Shown here: piece after piece, positions 55,821 to 64,000 of the stretch
Layout of the letters: each line of letters starts with the position of its first letter
How positions within the stretch are numbered: position 1 is the first letter of the stretch
From: Paralimibaculum aggregatum
GTDB taxonomy: Bacteria; Pseudomonadota; Alphaproteobacteria; Rhodobacterales; Rhodobacteraceae
Direction: 5' to 3'
Assembly (NCBI RefSeq): GCF_030270585.1
Contig: NZ_BSYI01000013.1
Location: 62,001 to 126,000, forward strand
DNA length: 64,000 nucleotides
Notes under the pieces: generated by a model
Seen by the model: the letters and a program-made list of their open reading frames with translations, nothing else
Told to the model about the DNA's origin: nothing
Database searches by the model: none
Made by a program: the position numbers and the translations under genes

Positions 55821-56453
55821 TCAGTGCCCCCGGATCATCCGCATCAGCAGCCCGTCGCGGTCGATGAACTGGTGCTTCAGCGCCGCCGCCACATGCAGCC
55901 CGAGCACCGCCGTCAGCGCCAGCGCCAGCGCCAGGTGGACCTGCTCGAAGCGCTTCGACAGCGCCTCGTCGCCGGGCTCGTAGGGATCCGGCATCGCCCA
56001 GACCAGAGCGTCCTCGAGCCCCAGCGCCGCCAGCGTCTCGGCGCCGAACAGATAGGTCAGCCGCACCTCGTTCCTGATCTGCACATAGGCATCGGCATCG
56101 TTGTAGGGCGAGGACGAGGCCATCAGCCAGCCGGTCAGCGGCAGCGCGATCATCAGCGCATAGAGCGCCAGATGCGAGGCCTGCGCGGCGGTCTTCTGCC
56201 AGGCCGGCATCGGCACCGGCGCCGGGCTCGGGGTCACCGCCCGCCAGAGGATCCGCAGCAGCGCCAGCGCGAACACGATCACCCCCCAGCTCTTGTGCAT
56301 CTGGGTGAGGTTGAAGCGCTGGATCAGGTCGTCGCCGACGATCTCCACCATGTAGAAGCCGACGCCCAGCATGCCGAGGATCAGCAGCGCCATCAGCCAG
56401 TGCAGCAGCCGGGCCGGCCAGCCCCAGCCCTCGCGCGTGTTGCTCAGTCCCAT
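55821..56453 (-). CDS. Cytochrome b561-type membrane diheme protein
   Basis: The 210-residue inner-membrane protein has four hydrophobic helices with heme-ligand histidines: RLLHWLMALLILG, MHKSWGVIVFALAL, a QASHLALYALMIALPLTGW helix, and QVHLALALALTAVLGLHVAAALKHQ. It matches the YodB/CybB family, which shuttles electrons between quinone and periplasmic partners. I chose ATG 56453 (MGLSNTREGWGW, preceded by GGAGAGCG) rather than an upstream Arg/Pro-rich start. YceI is encoded 103 bp upstream in the same direction, and the pairing of the two is widespread. Confidence 0.92.
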   Translation of the reverse strand: MGLSNTREGWGWPARLLHWLMALLILGMLGVGFYMVEIVGDDLIQRFNLTQMHKSWGVIVFALALLRILWRAVTPSPAPVPMPAWQKTAAQASHLALYALMIALPLTGWLMASSSPYNDADAYVQIRNEVRLTYLFGAETLAALGLEDALVWAMPDPYEPGDEALSKRFEQVHLALALALTAVLGLHVAAALKHQFIDRDGLLMRMIRGH

Positions 56454-56556
56454 CGCTCGCTCTCCGTGCTCTGCCGGTGTGCCGGCCGCGGTGCCGGGGC
56501 GCCGCCGCTGCCTCCGGCGCCGCGGCTTCCGCCTGCCCGGCGCTTCCGTGCCCGGC

Positions 56557-57135
56557 TCAGCCCGCCGGGCTGAGCTCCAGCTGGATCTCGATCGCCACCA
56601 CCGCGCCGACCGCCGGCGCGGCATAGTTGATGCCGAACTCGGTGCGGTCGATCTCGCCGGACACGGTGAAGCCGGCCACGGTCAGGGAGGGGTCGAAGGG
56701 CGACGGCCCGAGCTTGTTGAGCCGGGCCTCGAGCGTCACCTCGCGGGTCTCGCCGCGGATCGTCAGGTTGCCGGTCACCGCGGCGGTCTCGCCGCCGGTG
56801 CGGGTCACCGAGGTCGATTCGAAGACGATCTGCGGATGCCGCGCCACGTCGAGGAAATCCTTGCTGCGGATCTGCCGGTCGCGCGGCTCCCAGGTGGTGT
56901 CGACGCTGGCCGCGTCGATCACGAAGCGCACCCGCGTGGCCTCGACATCCTCCGGGTCGAGATCGACCTCGGCGTCGAAGTCGCGGAACCAGCCCTGGGT
57001 CAGCGAGAAGCCGAGATGGCTCACCTCGAACGACACATGGGCGTGGCTCCGGTCGAGCAGATAGGGCTCGGCCGCGGCCGGGCCGGCAAGGGCGAGGCCC
57101 GCGAGGGCGGCGAGCGCGAGGGCGGTCTTGCGCAT
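56557..57135 (-). CDS. YceI family periplasmic protein
   Basis: The 192-residue protein has a Sec signal peptide (MRKTALALAALAGLALAGPAAAE) and the lipocalin-like YceI domain. SHAHVSFEVSHLGFSLTQGWF, RFVIDAASVDTTW, RSKDFLDVARHPQIVFESTSV and GNLTIRGETREVTLE are characteristic. YceI proteins bind isoprenoid-type lipids. The cytochrome b561 partner downstream suggests a quinone- or isoprenoid-linked envelope role, which is inference. It is divergent from the lipoprotein gene at 57.3 kb. Confidence 0.95.
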   Translation of the reverse strand: MRKTALALAALAGLALAGPAAAEPYLLDRSHAHVSFEVSHLGFSLTQGWFRDFDAEVDLDPEDVEATRVRFVIDAASVDTTWEPRDRQIRSKDFLDVARHPQIVFESTSVTRTGGETAAVTGNLTIRGETREVTLEARLNKLGPSPFDPSLTVAGFTVSGEIDRTEFGINYAAPAVGAVVAIEIQLELSPAG

Positions 57136-57318
57136 GGGTCGGTCTCCTCTGATCCGGTTGCCGGGCGCGGCCTGCGCGCCCCGGCCGCGTCAGGTCTAAC
57201 GATAGGGGCGACCGCCGGCATCGGGGCAATGGAAAATACATCCTTGCGATTCTGGCAAGGATCGCGCGGCGCCCCGGCCCGGTTTGACAGCGCCGCGCGG
57301 CTCCGGAATCCTTGGCGG

Positions 57319-57879
57319 ATGCGTTTTCGCGAGGAACCGGCTTTGCACGCGATGCCGCGGCCGCTCCCGGCCGCCAGCCGGCCGGCATCCGCCCCGCCGG
57401 CATCCGCCCTGCCGGCATCCGCCCGGCTGGCATCCGTCCTGCCGGCATCGGCCCGGCTGGCATCCGTCCTGCTGGCATCGGCTCGGCCGGCATCCGTCCT
57501 GCTGGCATCCGTCCTGCTGCTCGCCGGCTGCGCCGCGCGGGAGGCCGACGAGCCGCCGCCCGACCCGGCCCGCCAGGCCGCCGCCGAGCCCGGCATCTCG
57601 GCCGATGCCGCGGCGCTGCTGGCGCGCGGCGATGCGGCGCGGATGCAGGCCGACCGCCTGCGCGCCGAGGCGGCGGCCATCGAGGACGGCCTCGCCGGGC
57701 TGCCGGCGCCGGACCGCGCTGCCCGTGCCGCCCGCGCCGACCGGCTGGCGGCGCTCGAGGCCGAGGCGGTCCGGCTCGAGCAGGCGGCCGCCGATCTCTG
57801 GCAGCAGGCCCAGGCGCTCGACCGCGATGCCGGCCCCGCCGTGCTCGCCCGCATGCTCGGCGGCGTCCCGGAGGACTAG
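57319..57879 (+). CDS. Lipoprotein with a repeat-built signal peptide
   Basis: The 186-residue protein (start 57319, or ATG 57352 giving 175) has a lipobox LLLAGC with Cys71. The mature part is an Ala/Arg-rich helix, probably coiled coil (ARMQADRLRAEAAAIEDGLAGL, RLAALEAEAVRLEQAAADLWQQ). The hydrophobic signal region is made of nine tandem pentapeptides (PASAP, PASAL, LASVL and similar) encoded by 15-bp DNA repeats. The signal is therefore 60-70 residues, two to three times normal length. No family is recognised. Codon-level coherence across the mature part argues it is real. Confidence 0.6.
   Translation: MRFREEPALHAMPRPLPAASRPASAPPASALPASARLASVLPASARLASVLLASARPASVLLASVLLLAGCAAREADEPPPDPARQAAAEPGISADAAALLARGDAARMQADRLRAEAAAIEDGLAGLPAPDRAARAARADRLAALEAEAVRLEQAAADLWQQAQALDRDAGPAVLARMLGGVPED
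57381..57515. repeat. Nine 15-bp tandem repeats inside the lipoprotein signal peptide
   Basis: The units are variants of GCYGGCATCSGYCCK, contiguous from 57381 to 57515. Each codes for five residues, P/L-A-S-A/V-x. The period keeps the frame, and the base differences between units are mostly conservative for hydrophobic residues (Pro to Leu, Ala to Val). Confidence 0.95.
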
Positions 57880-57899
57880 CGCCGTCAGCCCGGCGCACC

Positions 57900-59720
57900 G
57901 ACGAACCGCAGCTGCCACAAAGGCAACCGGCAGCCCGCCAGCCGGACGGAACGGCGAGCGGGCGGAACCCTGGGTCGGCGGAACCGCGAGCGCGCGGAAT
58001 TGCAGGCTGGCAAACCAGCGCTCAGGCAGCACGGCAGGCCGACGGAACAGCGCGCCGACGGAACTGCGAGCGGGCGGAACCGAGGGCCGACGAAACAGCG
58101 TCCAGGAGGCACGGCGGGCGAACGCAACTACAGGGCGTCGGATTCGCGCGCAGGCGAAACCGCGCGCCGGCGGCATGGCGAGCCGGCGAAACGGCGGGCC
58201 GGTGCCGCACCAAGCCATCGGAACAGTGCGCCCGGGGAACAACGGGCCAGCAGAACCGCGCGCCGTCAGAACCGCGCGCCGGCGGAACTGCGGACTGGCG
58301 GAGCAGCAATCCGGCGCAACACCGAGCCGGCGGAAAGACGTGCACCGGCGGAACCATGGGCCAGCGGCACAGCGAGCCGGCGAAACGGCGAAACGGCGAA
58401 ACGGCGCGCCGGAGGATCCGCCAGCCGGCAAACCAGTGAAACAGCAAGCCGAAGGAAAAGCGGGCCGGAGGCCACTCCGACCTGAAGAAGCCGCGTGCCG
58501 GAGGAACACCGGGCCGGAGACACAGCGAGCCGGCAGCACGCCAAGCCGGCGAAACAGCGCACCGGCAAGACACCGTGCCGGGGGAGCTTCGGGCCGGTGG
58601 CGCGACCAACCGGCAGAACCGCGGGCCGGCGGCACAGGGATCCAGCGTAGGCGCTGGCCGGCGGAACCACCGGCCGGCGGGACGGCGGCAGGGCGGAACA
58701 GCGAGCCGGCAGGCCACCGAACCGGGGAATTTCGGGTCGGCGGCAGGCCGAGCCGGCGGTACAGCGCGCCGGAAGACCGGCCAGCCACCGAGCCTGTGAA
58801 ACAGTGAGCCGAAGGGACAGCGGGCCGGAGGCCACATCGAGCCAAAGGAGCCGCGTACCGGCGGCACGCCAGGCCGGCGACGCAGCGTGCCGGAGGAACC
58901 ACGGGCTGGCGGAACCGCATGCCTGTGGCACGGCAAGCCAACGGAACGGCAATCCGACGAAACGGCGGGCCGGCGACGCAGTACGCCGACAAGCCACCGA
59001 GCCCGCGAGACTTCAGGTCGACGGCGCGCCAAGCCGTCGGAACTGTGCGCCGGAAGAACCACGGGCTGGCTGAACCGCAAGCCGACGGAACTGCAATCCG
59101 ACGAAACAGCGGGCCGGCGACGGAGCGCGCCGGCAAGCCACCGTGCCGGGGGAACTTCAGGTCGGCGGCGCGCCAAGCCGGCGGAACTGCGCGCCGGAGG
59201 ACCCACGGGTGGAGGAAACGCATGCCGGCGGCACGGCCGGCCGACGGGACGGCAATCCGGCAAATCAGCGAGGCGGCGACGTAGGCGCTGGTAAGCCGAC
59301 GGGCCGACGGAACTTCGGGCCGGCGGCGCGGCAAACCGGCCGAACTGCGCTCCGGAGGACCCACGGGCTGGCGGAAACGCATGCCGTGGCACGGCTGGCG
59401 ATGGAACAGCGTACCGGCGAAACAGCGGGCCGGCGACGTAGCGCGCTGGCAAGCCGCAGGGCCGGCAGAGCTGCGGGCCGGCGGCACAGGGGCCAGCGAA
59501 AGCGCGGGCCGGCGAGAGCCCGTGCCGGCGGGACCACCGGTCAGCGGTACAGTGGGTCGGCGGCGATGCGGGATGGCGAATCCGGAGGATGGTGGAACCG
59601 CGGGACGGTGGCGAAGCGGGACAGCGAAACCGTGGGACGGTGGCAAAGCGGGACGGCGAAACCCTGGGCGGGCGCCAGGGCGGGGCGGCGGAGCCGCGGG
59701 CCGGCGGAACGGGGGCGCGG
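57900..59720. repeat. 1.8-kb degenerate 18-bp minisatellite with a 140-155-bp higher order
   Basis: The DNA is made of variants of GCGAGCCGGCGGAACNGC. A higher-order block recurs about every 141-155 bp, with homologous points near 59026, 59167 and 59321 (GCGCGCCAAGCCG...GGAACTG) and an earlier related copy near 58888. Frames are open on both strands, with Arg/Gly/Ala or Pro/Ser/Arg repeats, and are not called as genes. It fills the convergent gap between the 57.3-kb lipoprotein and the 3-hydroxybutyryl-CoA dehydrogenase gene. Confidence 0.88.
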
Positions 59721-59745
59721 CGGCGACGCGAGGGCCCGCCGTGCC

Positions 59746-59796
59746 GTGGGTGGGCCGCGCTGCCGTCGCAGCCGCCGCGCGCTCTCAGGGGCGGGG
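59746..59796. repeat. Second site of the TGGGTGGGCCGCGCTGCC element
   Basis: This segment (TGGGTGGGCCGCGCTGCC, then GCAGCCGCCGCG, then CAGGGGCGGGG) closely matches 55742-55792, and in reverse orientation 55568-55620. In two of three cases it lies shortly downstream of a minus-strand gene's stop codon. It may be a dispersed palindrome-type element. Confidence 0.7.
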
Positions 59797-59834
59797 CGCG
59801 GCGGGCCCGGGTCCGGCCGGCGGCCGGGCCGGTC

Positions 59835-60710
59835 TCAGCGCGTCGGCACCGGGGTCTCGCCGCGATAGTCGTAGAAGCCGCGGCCGGATTTCCGCCCGAG
59901 CCAGCCGGCCTCGACATATTTCACCAGCAGCGGGCAGGGGCGATACTTGGTGTCGGCCAGCCCCTCGTGCAGCACGTGCATGATCGCCAGGCAGGTGTCG
60001 AGCCCGATGAAATCGGCGAGCTCGAGCGGGCCCATCGGGTGGTTGGTGCCGAGCTTCATCGCCTTGTCGATCGAATCGACCGAGCCGACCCCCTCGTAGA
60101 GCGTGTAGACCGCCTCGTTGATCATCGGCAGCAGGATGCGGTTGACGATGAAGGCCGGGAAGTCCTCCGCCGTGGCATGGGTCTTGCCGAGGTTCTCGAC
60201 GACCTTGCGCACGGTCTGGAAGGTGGCGTCGTCGGTGGCGATGCCGCGGATCAGCTCGACCAGCTGCATCACCGGCACCGGGTTCATGAAATGCAGGCCC
60301 ATGAAGCGCTCGGGCCGGTCGGTCAGCGAGGCCAGCCGGGTGATCGAGATCGACGAGGTGTTGGTGGTCAGCAGCGTCTGGCTGCCGAGATGCTCCTTGA
60401 GCCCGGCGAAGATCCGGTTCTTGATCGTCTCGTTCTCGGTGGCGCTCTCGACGATGAGGTCGAGCGGGCCGAGCTCGGCCAGCACCGTGGTGCCCTTCAG
60501 CCGGGCCAGCGCCGCCTCGCAGCTCTCGGCGTCGAGCTTGCCGCGCTCGACCATCCGGCGCATGCCCTTGGCGATGCGGGCGAGGCCGGCATCGAGCGCT
60601 TCCTGGTTGATGTCGTTGAGCAGGACCTCGTAGCCCGCCTGGGCGAAGACCTGGGCGATGCCCGCACCCATCTGCCCGGCGCCCACCACGCCCACGGTCT
60701 TGATCTCCAT
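59835..60710 (-). CDS. 3-hydroxybutyryl-CoA dehydrogenase
   Basis: The 291-residue NAD-dependent enzyme oxidises (S)-3-hydroxybutyryl-CoA to acetoacetyl-CoA, or the reverse. It has the Rossmann loop VGVVGAGQMGAGIA, the catalytic His in LHFMNPVPVMQLVELI with Glu nearby, TTNTSSISIT, and the C-terminal dimer domain GTNHPMGPLELADFIGLDTCL. I chose ATG 60710 (AAGGAACGAGGGCG upstream). The ETF genes lie upstream on the same strand, 375 bp away behind a hairpin. The gene would be named hbd or paaH. Confidence 0.95.
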   Translation of the reverse strand: MEIKTVGVVGAGQMGAGIAQVFAQAGYEVLLNDINQEALDAGLARIAKGMRRMVERGKLDAESCEAALARLKGTTVLAELGPLDLIVESATENETIKNRIFAGLKEHLGSQTLLTTNTSSISITRLASLTDRPERFMGLHFMNPVPVMQLVELIRGIATDDATFQTVRKVVENLGKTHATAEDFPAFIVNRILLPMINEAVYTLYEGVGSVDSIDKAMKLGTNHPMGPLELADFIGLDTCLAIMHVLHEGLADTKYRPCPLLVKYVEAGWLGRKSGRGFYDYRGETPVPTR

Positions 60711-61018
60711 CGCCCTCGTTCCTTCTTCGCGTCCCGGTTGGGTCCGGCACGGTGCGGCGCCCATAATGCGCGCCGCGACCGGCAGTTCAAGGGACAGCGC
60801 GTCGCCCGGGCCGCGACGGCGCTGCCGATCCATGCGCCCGGCGGTGCCGGCGGCGGCGGTTCCCGCGAACCTTCCCGGCGGCAGCGGCCCGGCGGAACTT
60901 TCCCGGCGCGGGCGAACCCGCCATGCGAACCTTTGTCCCCCGGTTCGGGCCGGAGGTTCGTGCGGCAGGTTCGCGCCGGCGCCCGGGCGATGCCGCGGCG
61001 CCCCTGCCGGAGAGGGCG

Positions 61019-61050
61019 AAGGGCCCCGCATCGCCGGATGCGGGGCCCCC
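61019..61050 (-). terminator. Strong hairpin after etfA (probable terminator)
   Basis: GGGCCCCGCAT (61021-61031) and ATGCGGGGCCC (61038-61048) form an 11-bp perfect stem with a 6-base loop, about 38 bases past the etfA stop. The following T run on the minus strand is poor (TTCGCCC), so efficiency is uncertain. The rest of the 61086-60711 gap holds AACCTTTCCCGGCG-type words like those of the 27-kb array. Confidence 0.6.
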
Positions 61051-61085
61051 CTGCGCCTCAGCCGCTCAGCCGGTTCCGGGCCGGA

Positions 61086-62012
61086 TCAGAGCTTGGCCTC
61101 GAGCTCCGGCAGGACATCGAAGAGATCGCCGACCAGGCCGTAATCGGCGACCTGGAAGATCGGCGCCTCCTCGTCCTTGTTGATCGCCACGATCACCTTG
61201 CTGTCCTTCATGCCGGCGAGATGCTGGATGGCGCCGGAGATGCCGACCGCGATGTAGAGCTCGGGGGCGACGACCTTGCCGGTCTGGCCGACCTGCCAGT
61301 CGTTCGGCGCATAGCCCGAATCGACCGCGGCGCGCGAGGCGCCGGTGGCCGCGCCGAGCTTGTCGGCGACCTTCTCGATCAGCGCGAAGTTCTCCTTGGA
61401 GGCGAGCCCGCGGCCGCCGGAGACGACGATCTTGGCGGAGGTCAGCTCCGGCCGGTCGCTCGCCACCACGCTGTCCTCGACCCAGGACGAGAGCCCCGGA
61501 TCGCCCGCCGCGGCGATGTTCTCGACCGGCGCCGAGCCGCCGGTGCCGGCGGCGTCGTAGCCGGCGGTGCGGATCGTCAGCACCTTGGTCGGATCGGCGG
61601 ACTTCACGGTCTGGATCGCGTTGCCGGCATAGATCGGTCGCACGAAGGTGTCGGCATCGACGATCTCCTGCACGTCGGAGATCACCATGACATCGAGCAG
61701 CGCCGCGACCCGCGGCATGATGTTCTTGGCGTCGGTGGTGGCCGGCGCGGCGATGTGGCTGTAATCGCCGGCGAGGCTGACGATCAGCGCCGCGGTGGGC
61801 TCGGCGAGCCGGTGCCCGTAGATCGCGTCCTCGGCGCACAGAACCTTGGCCACGCCGTCGATTTTCGCGGCTGCCTCGGCCGCCGCGGCGGCGCGCGCGC
61901 CGCAGGCCAGCAGCGTCACCTCGCCGAGCGCGGCGGCGGCGTTCACGGCCTTGGCGGTGGCGTCGAGCGCCAGCTCGCCATCGGTCACCTCTGCCATCAG
62001 GAGAACGGCCAT
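61086..62012 (-). CDS. etfA: Electron transfer flavoprotein alpha subunit
   Basis: The 308-residue FAD-binding subunit passes electrons from acyl-CoA and other dehydrogenases to ETF:quinone oxidoreductase. The N-terminal domain has [26 protein letters not shown], and the C-terminal FAD domain has [51 protein letters not shown] and an [14 protein letters not shown] block. It is full length. The ATG shares one base with the etfB stop (TGATG), so translation is coupled. Confidence 0.97.
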   Translation of the reverse strand: MAVLLMAEVTDGELALDATAKAVNAAAALGEVTLLACGARAAAAAEAAAKIDGVAKVLCAEDAIYGHRLAEPTAALIVSLAGDYSHIAAPATTDAKNIMPRVAALLDVMVISDVQEIVDADTFVRPIYAGNAIQTVKSADPTKVLTIRTAGYDAAGTGGSAPVENIAAAGDPGLSSWVEDSVVASDRPELTSAKIVVSGGRGLASKENFALIEKVADKLGAATGASRAAVDSGYAPNDWQVGQTGKVVAPELYIAVGISGAIQHLAGMKDSKVIVAINKDEEAPIFQVADYGLVGDLFDVLPELEAKL

Positions 62013-62773
62013 CAGATCACCCCCGCTTCGTTCTTGAGCTTGTCGATCAGCTCGTCCACCGAGCCGACCCGGACCCCGGCCTTGCGCGCCGGCGGCTCGT
62101 CGACCTTGACCACCGCGAGGCGCGGCGTGACGTCGACGCCGTAGTCGGCGGGCGTCTTCTTGTCGAGCGGCTTCTTCTTCGCCTTCATGATGTTCGGCAG
62201 CGAGGCATAGCGCGGCTCGTTGAGGCGCAGATCGACGGTGATGATCGCCGGCATCGCGACCTCGATGGTCTGCAGGCCGCCATCGACCTCGCGCGTCACC
62301 TTGGCCTTGTCGCCCTCGATGGCGAGCTTCGAGGCGAAGGTGCCCTGGGCCCAGCCGGTGAGCGCCGCGAGCATCTGGCCGGTGGCGTTCATGTCGTTGT
62401 CGATCGCCTGCTTGCCCATCAGCACGAGGCCGGGCGCCTCGGCGTCGATCACGCCCTTCAGCAGCTTGGCGACGGCGAGCGGCTCGATATCGGTGTCGAC
62501 GGTGTCGGCGGCGACGATCAGGATCGCGCGGTCGGCGCCCATGGCGAGCGCCGTGCGCAGCGTCTCCTGGGCCTTCTCGACGCCGATCGAGACCGCGACG
62601 ATCTCGCTCGCCACGCCCTTCTCCTTCAGCCGGATCGCCTCCTCGACGGCGATCTCGTCGAAGGGGTTCATCGACATCTTGACGTTGGCGAGATCGACCC
62701 CGGTGCTGTCCGCCTTGACACGGACCTTCACGTTGTAGTCGATCACGCGTTTGACGGGCACGAGCACCTTCAT
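62012..62773 (-). CDS. etfB: Electron transfer flavoprotein beta subunit
   Basis: The 253-residue AMP-binding partner of EtfA begins [19 protein letters not shown]. It carries the signature [20 protein letters not shown] and [27 protein letters not shown]-type and [19 protein letters not shown] sequences near the end are typical, the latter including the recognition-loop region that binds partner dehydrogenases. I chose ATG 62773 (GAAAGGAA upstream) over an extension to 62854 that is not protein-like. It is the first gene of the etfBA unit. Confidence 0.97.
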   Translation of the reverse strand: MKVLVPVKRVIDYNVKVRVKADSTGVDLANVKMSMNPFDEIAVEEAIRLKEKGVASEIVAVSIGVEKAQETLRTALAMGADRAILIVAADTVDTDIEPLAVAKLLKGVIDAEAPGLVLMGKQAIDNDMNATGQMLAALTGWAQGTFASKLAIEGDKAKVTREVDGGLQTIEVAMPAIITVDLRLNEPRYASLPNIMKAKKKPLDKKTPADYGVDVTPRLAVVKVDEPPARKAGVRVGSVDELIDKLKNEAGVI

Positions 62774-63084
62774 CCGCGCATTCCTTTCATGTCGGCCGCG
62801 CGCAAGGCGGCCCCGTATGGATCTCCCGCCTCGTGGACGGTCCGAGGGACACATCTAGCGGAGCGCCCCCGGTTTCCCTGAAAAGAAAGCGTCATGCAAG
62901 GGCAGCAATGCGTCATCTCCGCCGCCCTGCGCCGCCGCCGCTGCCCGCCTGAGGCCGCCTTGTCGCCCGGTGCAGGGGGCCGGGGGAGCGCGCGCCGCCT
63001 CCCCGCGCCGCGCCGCGGCGAATGCCCGCGCGCCGGCCCGGGCGACCAGCCGCGCCGGCGCCGCGGGCAGCGGCAGCGGTGCGC

Positions 63085-63310
63085 CCACGTGGGTGTGGCC
63101 GGGAATGGCGCTTCCTGCAAGGCCACCGGCAGGGGCGCCCACCTGGCGTGGGCACGGCCGGGAACGAGGCGCTTCTGCGGGTCCACCGACACGCGCGCGC
63201 GCCCCGCGTGGACGCAGCCGGGAAGGGGGTTTCTGCCCGCCCCGCGCGGGCGTACCCGGGAACTGGGCTCCTGCGAGGCCACCGGCACCCGCGCCCGCCT
63301 GGCGGGGGCC
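63085..63310. repeat. About four degenerate 60-bp repeats upstream of etfB
   Basis: The repeats follow the pattern GCGTGGRCRCGGCCGGGAA, then GCTTCTGCGRGGCCACCG, then a CGCGCCC block, with small length shifts. The open frames through them (for example 62970-63506 plus, 62855-63484 minus) are repetitive and not called. The 62774-63080 interval holds the etfB promoter region and no gene. Confidence 0.75.
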
Positions 63311-63489
63311 TGGTCGGGGCGGTGCCCGCCGGCGCAGCTGTCTGGCGCGTGCGACAGGGCGTCGCCGGCGCGCTCCCGCTTTCGGGTCACGGCACCGCCG
63401 GCGCCCGGCGGTGCGGGCATGGCCTCCGGGCCGGCGCAGCGATCCCGGAACCGCGCCTGCGCAGATGCCGTCAGGCCCAGGCATCGGCA

Positions 63490-63870
63490 GGCCCGATCGC
63501 TGGTAGGCTCGGTTGCTGGCAGGTCCCTGTGCCGGCAGGTCCGGCTGCTGGCAGGCCCGGGCGCCGGGAGGTTCAGACGCCGGAAGGCCCGGTTGCAGGC
63601 AGGCCAGGTCTCCGGAAGGCCCAGATGCCGGCGGGCCCTGGCAGCGGCAGGCGCGGTCACTGATTGGCTCGGTTGCTGGCGGGTCCAGGCGCCGGAAGGC
63701 TCAGTCGCTGGCCGGCCCGGTTGCTGGTCTGCCCGGCTGCTGGCCGATCCGGTCGCCGGGAGGTCCAGGCGCTGGCGGGCCCGGTTGCCGGTAGGCCCAA
63801 TGCCGGCAGACCGAGGCACCGGCAGGGCCGGTCGCCGGCAGGCCCCGGGCATCGGCAGGTCCGGCATCGG
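63490..63870. repeat. GCCGGCAGGCCCGG-type minisatellite near the window end
   Basis: Units of roughly 15-18 bp (GTTGCTGGCAGGTCC, GCCGGAAGGCCCGG and variants) are contiguous over about 380 bp. I found no gene from 62774 to the end of the window at 64000. Bases 1-200 of the window carry similar words. Confidence 0.75.
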
Positions 63871-64000
63871 CGGCTTCAGGCGGTGGTGGGTTCAGGCGCT
63901 GGCGGGTGCGGTGGGCGCGGATGGTGGAGCGGGCCCGGCGCGGCGTCGGCCTGGCGATGTCCCGCGCGCCGGCATGGTGCCAATCTGGACCGCAGGTCGG

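Noticed and set aside
56371-57318. N-terminal extension of the 57.3-kb lipoprotein to a 502-residue protein
   Set aside because: It is antisense to YceI and cytochrome b561 and would put the lipobox in the middle of the protein.
62855-63867. Open frames upstream of etfB on both strands
   Set aside because: They are generated by 60-bp and 15-18-bp degenerate repeats, and the translations show only Arg/Gly/Pro/Ala repeats.

Overview
This window is very GC-rich DNA (by eye about 70% or more). It comes from an alphaproteobacterium, most likely Rhodobacterales. The pointers are the sulfur cluster DUF2849-cysI-DUF934-cysH, a hisS-hisZ-hisG run with short-form HisG, ftsE-ftsX divergent from an MJ0042 zinc-ribbon protein, a DUF4175/TIGR02302 envelope protein, a CtrA-type TTAA-N7-TTAA box, and the dgcN-dgcA pair. 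About 46 protein genes, one tRNA, two decayed insertion sequences, one candidate small RNA and one very small membrane peptide can be supported.

Layout: 0.4-5.5 kb, an orphan HupK-like protein and a three-subunit molybdenum hydroxylase with a MoaD-like protein. 5.5-8.2 kb, gene-poor, with an IS30 remnant and tRNA-Thr. 8.4-15.3 kb, a lipoprotein, hisS/hisZ/hisG, a Lys-rich unknown, an FkbM methyltransferase and YqeY. 15.5-23.6 kb, carA, a membrane glycosyltransferase, an MBL-fold enzyme, rimO, GNAT, SDR and a DUF3833 lipoprotein. 23.7-26.9 kb, an LCAT-like lipase and 3-oxoacid CoA-transferase. 28.7-35.4 kb, D-glutamate catabolism (dgcA, dgcN), a SulP transporter, glmM and folP. 35.7-39.1 kb, sulfate/sulfite assimilation. 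39.1-39.7 kb, a small-RNA/peptide intergenic island. 39.7-45.7 kb, map, sfsA, a CinA-like protein, a second Lys-rich unknown, ftsX/ftsE and the MJ0042 protein. 49.3-57.9 kb, DUF4175, lysA, lptM, argH, TlpA, cytochrome b561, YceI and a lipoprotein. 59.8-62.8 kb, 3-hydroxybutyryl-CoA dehydrogenase and etfA/etfB. Together with the CoA-transferase these last genes suggest C4 acyl-CoA/ketone-body or polyhydroxybutyrate metabolism.

The most unusual property is the tail-to-tail (convergent) gaps. All the long ones except the cysH-map gap are filled with degenerate minisatellites, a different family in each gap, many with periods divisible by three (15, 18, 78, 30 bp). In several cases the repeat unit is recognisably a copy of the last codons plus stop codon of the adjacent gene (SulP, TlpA, MJ0042 protein; less certainly DUF4175). 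Short convergent gaps show what look like early stages, with one extra copy of the gene tail and stop codon (cysH, FkbM gene, the 42.4-kb unknown). I regard this 'gene-tail duplication' as the main candidate for an undescribed phenomenon. The 9-unit pentapeptide repeat that builds the signal peptide of the 57.3-kb lipoprotein may be a related process acting inside a gene.
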